Assembly: GCA_946479665.1 (NCBI GenBank)
Contig: CAMLGO010000014.1
Span: 1 to 12,361, forward strand
Origin: an uncultured Candidatus Saccharibacteria bacterium
GTDB taxonomy: Bacteria > Patescibacteria > Saccharimonadia > Saccharimonadales > UBA6022
Length of the DNA: 12,361 nt
Direction: 5' to 3'
Shown here: in pieces, positions 6,934-12,361 of the stretch
Layout: every line of letters starts with the position of its first letter
Numbering within the stretch: position 1 is the first letter of the stretch
Translations under genes and position numbers: made by a program
The notes under the pieces: generated by a model
Seen by the model: only the letters and a program-made list of their open reading frames with translations
Database searches by the model: none
Told to the model about the DNA's origin: nothing

Positions 6934-7014
6934 ACTACAAAAGTAGTCTCTGTCTCGAAGATAACATATCGAGAGCCCAAGGAAGTACATCGCTAAGACG
7001 TGAATTCCTTAGCG
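6934..7014 (+). other. Three tandem hairpins in the gap before gltX
   Basis: The 181-bp gap contains ACTAC-AAAA-GTAGT (6934-6947), TCTCGA with TCGAGA around a 10-nt loop (6953-6974), and CGCTAAG with CTTAGCG around a 10-nt loop (6991-7014). None is followed by a T run, so they are not standard terminators. The gltX promoter lies downstream of them, so they are not its leader. They may form the 3' end of the 5945-6919 mRNA or a small RNA. A TATAGT (6915-6920) with TTGGCA 15 bp upstream is a weak promoter candidate. I see no T-box sequence. Confidence 0.35.
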
Positions 7015-7081
7015 CGGAGATCCGTTAGCAGAGAAATGGAGGCTATTTTCGCGCCATCACAGAGCTGCCAACCAGATAAAA

Positions 7082-7090
7082 TGCTACAAT
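7082..7090 (+). promoter_or_regulatory. Extended -10 promoter (TGC-TACAAT) of gltX
   Basis: TGC TACAAT ends 10 nt before ATG 7101, predicting a leader of about 3-4 nt. No -35 match is seen at normal spacing. The layout is the same as for the PEGA and DUF3048 genes. Confidence 0.55.
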
Positions 7091-7100
7091 AGAAGATACT

Positions 7101-8534
7101 ATGACATCTATTCGTACCCGTTTTGCCCCAAGTCCAACTGGCTATATTCATGTTGGCAATGTTCGCGCTGCACTTTTCCCATGGCTTCTTGCTCGGCAGC
7201 AAAAGGGCACATTTGTACTACGCATAGAAGACACCGACCAAGCCCGCCTGGTTGAAGGTGCGCAAGATCTTATTCTTGATACACTCGAGTGGCTCAATAT
7301 CGATTGGGATGAAGGCCCACGCAAGGGCGGTGACTTCGGCCCATACATTCAAACTGAACGCCGTGAGCACTATTTAAAATGGGCACAGAAACTTATTGAT
7401 AAAGGATTGGCCTACGCCGACCCATACACGCCTGACGAAGTAACTGAATTTCGTGATCAGGCCAAAGCTGAAAAGCGCGCATTCCTATACCGCAACCATC
7501 GCCCAGAAAACCCACCAGCATGGGACGGTTCGCAAGCTCTTCGTTTCAAGGTACCAGACGTAAAGCGCTACACCTGGAATGACCCAGTTATGGGCGAATT
7601 GTCGGCTGGACCAGAAGCGCTTGATGACTTTATTCTTATTAAGAGTGATGGTCTTCCTACTTACAACTTCGCGCACATTGTCGACGACTACGAAATGGGC
7701 ATTACGCACGTTATACGTGGCCTGGAGTATATTTCATCAATTCCAAAATACCTGTCACTTTACGACGCACTCGAGATTGAATGGCCAGTGCTTGCATGCC
7801 TACCGCATATTATGGCGCCAGACGGAAAAAAGAAGCTTGGCAAACGCGACGGCGCAAAGAGCGTGCAAGAATACAAAGACCAGGGTATCCTTCCTGAAGC
7901 AATGCTCAATTTCCTGGCGAGTATGGGATGGAACGACGGTACCGAGCAAGAGGTTTTTACACGCGATGAACTGATCGAAAAATTTAGTCTCGACCGCGTA
8001 CAGCGCAGCGGCGCCCGCTTTGACGAACAGCGTCTTCTCTGGCTCAACGGTCAACACATTAGGCTCCTCAGCCTTGATGATCTTTATACCCGTGTTACCG
8101 ATTTCTGGCCAGCATCAGCAAAAGAGGCGAGTGAAGAGAAGAAGAAGCAAGTCCTCGCGCTCGTCCAAGACCGCCTCAAGACATTGCTTGATTTACCCCT
8201 CCTTACAGATTACTTCTTTACCGAGCCAACACCAGATTGGACAATGGCCGATGACAATAAGCAGCTCAAAAAACTTGACCGCCACGAGCTCGTTGCACTG
8301 CTTGAGACAACCAAGCAAGCACTTTCAACAAGTGATTTTGACTCAAATGCAATTCAAGAGACCCTCAACAGCTTGCTTGATACGACCGGTCAAAAACCAG
8401 GCATTCTCTTTAGTCTTATCCGCCTGGCCGTTTCATGGGCGCCATTCAGTCCAGCACTTAATGACACCCTCGCTACGCTCGGCAAAGAGACGACTATGCG
8501 CCGCCTCGATGCAGCTATCAACGCAGAGCAGTAG
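7101..8534 (+). CDS. gltX: Glutamyl-tRNA synthetase
   Basis: This class I synthetase activates glutamate with ATP and loads it on tRNA-Glu in the cytosol. Length (477 residues) is normal for bacterial GluRS. The N-terminal P-S-P-T-G-Y-I-H-V-G-N (residues 10-20) is the HIGH-type motif, followed by L-R-I-E-D-T-D. The Rossmann domain continues to K-L-G-K-R (245-249), the KMSKS motif with Gly in place of the usual Ser. The helical anticodon-binding domain fills residues from about 310 to 477. The Cys ligands of the zinc site found in E. coli GluRS, near residues 98-127, are absent; only one Cys is seen in the Rossmann part. It may be non-discriminating and also load tRNA-Gln, as is common where GatCAB operates, but the window cannot show this. 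A -10 lies 10 nt upstream of ATG 7101. The stop codon abuts the next gene. Confidence 0.98.
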   Translation: MTSIRTRFAPSPTGYIHVGNVRAALFPWLLARQQKGTFVLRIEDTDQARLVEGAQDLILDTLEWLNIDWDEGPRKGGDFGPYIQTERREHYLKWAQKLIDKGLAYADPYTPDEVTEFRDQAKAEKRAFLYRNHRPENPPAWDGSQALRFKVPDVKRYTWNDPVMGELSAGPEALDDFILIKSDGLPTYNFAHIVDDYEMGITHVIRGLEYISSIPKYLSLYDALEIEWPVLACLPHIMAPDGKKKLGKRDGAKSVQEYKDQGILPEAMLNFLASMGWNDGTEQEVFTRDELIEKFSLDRVQRSGARFDEQRLLWLNGQHIRLLSLDDLYTRVTDFWPASAKEASEEKKKQVLALVQDRLKTLLDLPLLTDYFFTEPTPDWTMADDNKQLKKLDRHELVALLETTKQALSTSDFDSNAIQETLNSLLDTTGQKPGILFSLIRLAVSWAPFSPALNDTLATLGKETTMRRLDAAINAEQ

Positions 8535-9167
8535 ATGGAAGATATTCGCTCCGATGACGAACTGCTTCAACTGGTGTGGGACTATATGTCCGTTGAAACG
8601 CCACTACAGCCAGCCGACGCTATTGTCGTAGGCGGCTGTCAAATTATCGGACTCGCTGAATACGCGGCCGAGCTGTACCACTCTGGACTAGCTCCCCTCA
8701 TCGTGTTCTCCGGTTATCAAACCGCAAAAATGGACATAACAGAAGCCGATCTTCTTGCAGATACGGCCCGAAAACTTGGCGTACCAGAATCGGCAATTCT
8801 ACGCGAACGCTTCGCAAGTAATACCGGTGAAAATATTACTTTTTCCGCTCGGCTACTCGAGGAGGCTGGGGTTATACCCAAAACAGTCATATTAATTCAT
8901 AAACCGTTTATGTCACGCCGTTTCCTGGCGACAGCCGAAGCTCAATGGCCAAGCCCGCAGCCTCGATTTATTGCGAGACATGAGGCAATTAGTATGAAAA
9001 GCTACGAGACAAAGTACGGACGTGCCGGCATGATTCGCGGTATCCTTGGCGATTTTAATCGGATGGAAAGATATGCCAAAAGCGGCCACCAATCTCCTCA
9101 ATCTATTCCAGTAGAGGCGCAACACGCCTTTGAGATTATGGCTTGGCGCGGCCACCAAATCCGTTAA
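8535..9167 (+). CDS. YdcF/DUF218-family protein
   Basis: The 210-residue product matches the DUF218 (YdcF-like) pattern: A-D-A-I-V-V-G-G (27-34), A-A-E-L-Y-H-S-G near 44-51, I-V-F-S-G-Y (56-61), a Glu in T-E-A-D (70), L-G-V-P (81-84), the S-N-T-G-E-N box (95-100) and K-P-F-M-S-R-R (123-129). The family has a Rossmann-like fold; E. coli YdcF binds S-adenosylmethionine, while relatives are linked to envelope processes, so the function here is open. No signal peptide or membrane helix is present, unlike SanA/ElyC-type members, so it is probably cytosolic. ATG follows the gltX stop codon directly (TAGATG) and there is no clear Shine-Dalgarno, which suggests stop-start translational coupling in a gltX operon. 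Confidence 0.87.
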   Translation: MEDIRSDDELLQLVWDYMSVETPLQPADAIVVGGCQIIGLAEYAAELYHSGLAPLIVFSGYQTAKMDITEADLLADTARKLGVPESAILRERFASNTGENITFSARLLEEAGVIPKTVILIHKPFMSRRFLATAEAQWPSPQPRFIARHEAISMKSYETKYGRAGMIRGILGDFNRMERYAKSGHQSPQSIPVEAQHAFEIMAWRGHQIR

Positions 9168-9193
9168 AATAACCCTTCGCTATCTGCTATAAT
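9164..9193 (+). promoter_or_regulatory. Extended -10 promoter (TGC-TATAAT) of the DUF3048-kinase-receiver operon
   Basis: TGC TATAAT (9185-9193) ends 10 nt before ATG 9204. TTAAAA (9164-9169), overlapping the stop codon of the previous gene, is a partial -35 with an 18-bp spacer. The predicted leader is about 3-4 nt, with no Shine-Dalgarno. Confidence 0.65.
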
Positions 9194-9203
9194 AACCGTA
9201 AGC

Positions 9204-10295
9204 ATGAACGCAATTAACACAAAGCCAAAATTCTGGACACGCCTTCATCAATGGATCCATGATCATCGGATCGCAAGCATCAGTATTGCCGGTGCCGGGC
9301 TTATCCTTGCTGCGGGGCTTTTCACACTTGCCGTACTATATCAAAAACCGGTCGCTATTCAGACGACACCGACTGCCAAGCCAAAACCAAAACCCGAAGC
9401 TCCTAAATACTACTCACCACTCACTGGAATCCTTGTCGCAGACGAGGCGGCCACCAAGCAAGCAGTTACCGCGATTATGATCGAAAATAGCCCTGACGCC
9501 CGGCCGCAGTCTGGCATCAAACAGGCCGGCGTTGTCTACGAAGCAATCGCCGAAGGCGGGATTACTCGCTTCCTCACACTTCATCAGCAAGACAAGCCGC
9601 AAATCATCGGACCGGTTCGAAGTATTCGTCCATACTATATCGATTGGCTCGCCTCGTACAACGCCAGCGTCGCGCATGTTGGCGGCAGTCCTGCGGCGCT
9701 TGCGGAAGTAAGAAATGGCAATTACCGAGATATTGACCAATTCTTCAACGGTGGCAGTTACTGGCGTTCGACGGATCGTTACGCGCCACACAACGTCTAT
9801 ACAAGTTTTGAAAAGCTCGATGCCCTCAACGCGCGAAAAGGCTTCACCGAGTCTCATTTTACCGGCTTTACGCGCACCGACGGCAAGCCAAGTGAAGCGC
9901 CAAACGCAACTTCGATTGCAATTACTATGAGTGGGCCGCTCTACAACAGTACATATACTTACGACAAAGCGTCGAATACTTACCCTCGCTCGCAGGCGGG
10001 TGCGCCGCACCTCGACCGAGAAGATGGTCAAATCGCGCCAAGCGTCGTCATTGCCATGAAGGTGGCTATGAGCCTCAATCCCGAAGATGGTCACCATGAA
10101 GACATTACAACTACTGGCAGTGGCGAGGCGATCATATTCCAAAATGGCACCGCTCAAACGGTAACGTGGACGAAGAAAGACAAAACGAGTCAGATAACAT
10201 TTGCTGATGCTAATGGCAAAGATGTACCGCTCGTGCGGGGACAGACCTGGATTGCCGCCATACCAAACGGATCAGGAAGTGTCTCATGGAAGTAA
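9204..10295 (+). CDS. Membrane-anchored DUF3048 (YerB-like) protein
   Basis: The product has 363 residues. A short basic N-terminus leads into one membrane helix at about 24-46, then a Thr/Pro/Lys linker (54-68) and an outside DUF3048 region. Family marks are S-P-L-T-G (71-75), I-M-I-E-N-S-P-D-A-R-P-Q-S-G, V-V-Y-E-A-I-A-E-G-G-I-T-R-F and G-P-V-R-S-I-R-P-Y-Y. A second domain from about residue 240 fits the DUF3048 C-terminal part, ending near Q-T-W-I-A. Bacillus YerB is a lipoprotein of this family with no settled biochemical function; here there is no lipobox Cys, so the protein is held by an uncleaved helix. It overlaps the histidine kinase gene by 10 nt, so the two should be made together, which suggests that it works with the kinase as an outside sensing or regulatory part (inference). 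Its start follows the -10 by 10 nt. Confidence 0.9.
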   Translation: MNAINTKPKFWTRLHQWIHDHRIASISIAGAGLILAAGLFTLAVLYQKPVAIQTTPTAKPKPKPEAPKYYSPLTGILVADEAATKQAVTAIMIENSPDARPQSGIKQAGVVYEAIAEGGITRFLTLHQQDKPQIIGPVRSIRPYYIDWLASYNASVAHVGGSPAALAEVRNGNYRDIDQFFNGGSYWRSTDRYAPHNVYTSFEKLDALNARKGFTESHFTGFTRTDGKPSEAPNATSIAITMSGPLYNSTYTYDKASNTYPRSQAGAPHLDREDGQIAPSVVIAMKVAMSLNPEDGHHEDITTTGSGEAIIFQNGTAQTVTWTKKDKTSQITFADANGKDVPLVRGQTWIAAIPNGSGSVSWK

Positions 10296-11839
10296 AGGGG
10301 ACGGCCAGCGAAAACGGAAACACAAAACCACGTCTTATTCGTGATTATTGGCCACGCTTCCATAAAAGATCAGTCATCTTTACTGTCAGTATGCAGATCG
10401 TTACCACGCTTGTTGTTGGTGGTGCACTTGTTATCACTGGTGTTTTCGAGCTATCGAACTTGGCATTCTTAATTGCCCTCATTACCATCTGTTCGGCCTC
10501 GATCGGCGTTAATCTCATACTTGTTTCTCTTCTCACTGAACCAACGAGAAATCTCATGGACGCCCTGACGCACAGCGCAGGTGAGCCGACTATTACAACG
10601 CCGCCAAATCCAAACGCAAAACAGTTCGCAAAATCCGGTTTTCGAGAAGCACTTCAAACTATCTACGCGCTTGGCAGTGCTGCACCAGAAAAAAATGACC
10701 CCGCTACAGCACTGGATGATCTCGCCACAAGTGCTCTCGATAATACATCGTGCGGCTTCATAGCTCTCGATAAGGATCGTGCTGTTATTTACAGCAATAA
10801 GTCGGCACCAGTACACACCGACCTTGATGGTAAAACAGTACTTGATCTCGTATTTAGCGATGGAGAAAACTTGAACAAGTGGCTTGATGATTGTGAAGAG
10901 TCAGCCGTTCACGCCGAAAAAACTTGGTCACGCGTTGCCGACAAGCTACCGGGCGAAGAGGGCCGACGCATGTACGACATCGTTGCCACCTACCAAAAGG
11001 GCAGTAGGGCCGAAACGGTTATCTCACTCTTCAACCGCACCGATCAGTACACTCCAGAAGAGGAAGACCTTGATTTCATCGCCTTCGCCGCTCATGAGCT
11101 TCGTGGACCGATCACGGTTATTCGCGGCTACCTCGATGTTCTTGAAGATGAATTACAGCCAGTTCTCCAAGATGACCAATCCGAACTGCTCAAGCGCCTG
11201 GTTGTTTCCGCCAACCGCCTTTCGAGCTACATCAATAACATCCTCAATGCTTCACGATTTGATCGTCGCCACCTCAACGTTCACCTCAAAGAAGAGTCGA
11301 TCGCAAGCATTTACGAGACTATTAAGGACGACATGCAGCTACGTGCCACGGCGCAAAATAGAGTACTCGGAGTTTCTATCGCCCCTGACTTACCGACAGT
11401 CGCCGCCGATCGTGGTAGTATTGGTGAAGTGCTTGGCAACCTTATCGATAACGCCATCAAATATAGCAACGAGGGCGGAGCTGTCAATGTCACCGCTGCA
11501 GCCAAAGGCGATTTTGTCGAAGTATCGGTCGAAGATCATGGCATCGGCATGCCGGGCAATGTTGTCAGCAGTCTATTTCATAAATTCTACCGTTCACATC
11601 GTTCGCGCGAAACTGTCGCTGGCACTGGTATCGGCCTCTATATCACCAAAGCCTTTGTAGAGTCGCATGGCGGGCATATCAGCGTGCGGAGTGCTGAAGG
11701 TGAAGGTTCTATCTTTACATTCAGCCTGCCCATTTACGCAACCGTCGCCGATAAACTAAAAGCAAATAACAACAGCAATGAGACTCTGATCGAAGCCAGT
11801 GGTGGCTGGATCAAAAATCATTCAATGTATCGAGGATAA
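10286..11839 (+). CDS. Membrane sensor histidine kinase
   Basis: The protein has 517 residues. Two membrane helices (about 30-53 and 57-83) are joined by only a few residues, so there is no outside sensor domain. A linker and a PAS-like region (about 145-255, including G-F-I-A-L-D-K-D and Y-S-N-K) follow. The HisKA H box is F-A-A-H-E-L-R-G-P with phospho-acceptor His270. The ATPase domain is complete: N box L-I-D-N-A-I-K-Y (N389), G1 box D-H-G-I-G-M (D417), F box L-F-H-K-F-Y and G2 box G-T-G-I-G-L-Y. A polar tail of about 30 residues ends the protein. The start ATG lies inside the end of the DUF3048 gene, with AGGA (10274-10277) 8 nt upstream. The receiver gene follows 2 nt after the stop. 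It should autophosphorylate and pass the phosphate to that receiver; the stimulus is unknown and may come through the membrane or the DUF3048 partner. Confidence 0.95.
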   Translation: MEVKGTASENGNTKPRLIRDYWPRFHKRSVIFTVSMQIVTTLVVGGALVITGVFELSNLAFLIALITICSASIGVNLILVSLLTEPTRNLMDALTHSAGEPTITTPPNPNAKQFAKSGFREALQTIYALGSAAPEKNDPATALDDLATSALDNTSCGFIALDKDRAVIYSNKSAPVHTDLDGKTVLDLVFSDGENLNKWLDDCEESAVHAEKTWSRVADKLPGEEGRRMYDIVATYQKGSRAETVISLFNRTDQYTPEEEDLDFIAFAAHELRGPITVIRGYLDVLEDELQPVLQDDQSELLKRLVVSANRLSSYINNILNASRFDRRHLNVHLKEESIASIYETIKDDMQLRATAQNRVLGVSIAPDLPTVAADRGSIGEVLGNLIDNAIKYSNEGGAVNVTAAAKGDFVEVSVEDHGIGMPGNVVSSLFHKFYRSHRSRETVAGTGIGLYITKAFVESHGGHISVRSAEGEGSIFTFSLPIYATVADKLKANNNSNETLIEASGGWIKNHSMYRG

Positions 11840-11841
11840 TC

Positions 11842-12225
11842 ATGGCAATAAAAACAATCTTATGTATCGAAGACGACCGCTTCATCGGCGAAATGTATGT
11901 TCGCAGTTTGCAACGCGCCGGCTATGAAGTCGACTGGATGGTCGACGGCAATGACGGCCTCGTTGCTGCGCGCAATAAGCCGTACGACCTTATCCTGCTC
12001 GATGTCATGCTGCCAGAGCGACGCGGCACCGAGATCCTCGATGCGCTTCGCAACGACAAAGAAGACCTTATCCCGAACTCAAAGGTCATCGTCATGACCA
12101 ACTTCGAACAAGATGACGAATCGCGCATGGCCATGCAATACCGGGCCGATGGCTACCTCATTAAAGCCGAGATTACACCAAGAAAACTCCTGGCTATCAT
12201 CGAAAACCTCAACCAAGCGAGCTAG
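11842..12225 (+). CDS. Stand-alone response regulator receiver (CheY-like)
   Basis: At 127 residues this is a single receiver domain without DNA-binding or enzymatic output. The acidic pocket is E-D-D (residues 10-12), the phospho-acceptor is Asp54 in L-L-D-V-M-L-P, the switch residue is Thr86 in I-V-M-T-N, and the conserved Lys is Lys108 in Y-L-I-K. All catalytic positions are intact. ATG 11842 has AGGA (11833-11836) 5 nt upstream, inside the end of the kinase gene. Two nucleotides separate it from that gene, so it is the kinase's likely partner. Without an output domain it must act by binding another protein, or serve as a phosphate relay or sink. Its stop codon overlaps the -35 of the next promoter. 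Confidence 0.95.
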   Translation: MAIKTILCIEDDRFIGEMYVRSLQRAGYEVDWMVDGNDGLVAARNKPYDLILLDVMLPERRGTEILDALRNDKEDLIPNSKVIVMTNFEQDDESRMAMQYRADGYLIKAEITPRKLLAIIENLNQAS

Positions 12226-12251
12226 ACAGCACCGCTCTTTATTGCTATAAT
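12223..12251 (+). promoter_or_regulatory. Strong promoter of tRNA-Glu, -35 overlapping the receiver stop codon
   Basis: TAGACA (12223-12228, five of six consensus bases) is separated by 17 bp from TATAAT (12246-12251), which also carries the TGC extension at 12243-12245. The TAG of the -35 is the stop codon of the receiver gene. Transcription should start near 12258, giving about 29 nt of pre-tRNA leader, which contains a small TTAAG/CTTAA hairpin (12260-12275). Confidence 0.8.
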
Positions 12252-12286
12252 CGTCCGAGTTAAGCCAAGTCTTAATACAAAGAGTT

Positions 12287-12361
12287 GGTCCCGTCGTCTA
12301 ACGGTTAGGACATCAGGTTCTCATCCTGGCAATCGGAGTTCGATTCTCCGCGGGATCACCA
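12287..12361 (+). tRNA. tRNA-Glu(CTC), CCA encoded
   Basis: The acceptor GGTCCCG pairs with CGGGATC (one G-U), followed by A73 and an encoded CCA at the window end. The anticodon stem TCAGG/CCTGG encloses TTCTCAT, giving anticodon CTC at 12320-12322, which reads GAG. The T arm is CGGAG-TTCGATT-CTCCG. Total length is 75 nt. Its loading enzyme, gltX, lies about 4 kb upstream in the same window. Confidence 0.96.

Noticed and set aside
6920..7100. T-box or other tRNA-sensing riboswitch upstream of gltX
   Set aside because: No T-box core sequence or terminator with a T run is visible, and the gltX promoter seems to leave only a 3-4 nt leader.
9414..10157. 247-codon open frame on the minus strand opposite the DUF3048 gene
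   Set aside because: The translation is Arg/Cys/Val-rich with no domain pattern, while the plus strand matches DUF3048 throughout.
10884..11660. 258-codon open frame in another frame inside the histidine kinase
   Set aside because: The Ser/Arg/Pro-rich translation is typical of an out-of-frame shadow, and it coincides with the H, N and G boxes of the real gene.
2..12225. TGA reassigned as a sense codon, as in Absconditabacteria or Gracilibacteria
   Set aside because: All genes read through without any in-frame TGA and Trp codons are TGG, so only avoidance of TGA as a stop is supported.

Overview
The window looks like a piece of the chromosome of a Candidatus Saccharibacteria (TM7) or related Patescibacteria/CPR bacterium. 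Four things suggest this. Genes are short and tightly packed. Several small, divergent membrane proteins have a long low-complexity cytosolic N-terminus, one membrane helix and an outside domain. There is a sortase without a local substrate. The glutamyl-tRNA synthetase lacks the zinc-site cysteines. Base composition is close to balanced. All twelve genes read in the standard code, but none ends in TGA (8 TAG, 4 TAA). The taxonomic call is an inference from protein style, not from a marker phylogeny. I see no mobile element, CRISPR array or prophage gene.

Layout. Positions 2-1469 (+) hold a 5'-truncated HAD-IB phosphatase overlapped by a divergent NAD(P)H-hydrate dehydratase-like gene. Positions 1508-2380 (+) hold an unrecognised protein with a possible PD-(D/E)XK-type motif set, driven by a near-consensus promoter placed so close that its mRNA should be leaderless. 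A bidirectional hairpin terminator (2401-2430) separates it from a minus-strand tRNA-Leu(CAA). That tRNA is divergent from a sortase gene (2577-3815), and a 12-bp palindrome between them supplies a -10 hexamer on each strand. A Nudix hydrolase and a PEGA/beta-propeller membrane protein lie on the minus strand (3819-5796). A divergent + strand gene (5945-6919) encodes a basic, single-pass membrane protein.

From 6920 to the end everything is on the + strand. A 181-bp gap with three tandem hairpins leads to gltX, with a YdcF/DUF218 gene abutting it. Then comes a three-gene unit: a DUF3048 (YerB-like) anchored protein, an overlapping membrane histidine kinase without an extracytoplasmic sensor, and a stand-alone receiver. 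A tRNA-Glu(CTC) with its own promoter closes the window.

The genes fall into translation/housekeeping (gltX, two tRNAs, Nudix, HAD) and cell-envelope or signalling functions (sortase, PEGA protein, DUF3048 protein, kinase/receiver, 5945-6919 protein). A recurring regulatory theme is the placement of -10 elements, often extended (TGN-TATAAT), 6-10 nt ahead of the start codon of first genes. Genes downstream in operons use Shine-Dalgarno sites or stop-start coupling instead. No dramatic new system is evident. The most unusual points are this promoter layout, the shared divergent promoter, the possible nuclease-like protein and the DUF3048-kinase-receiver module.
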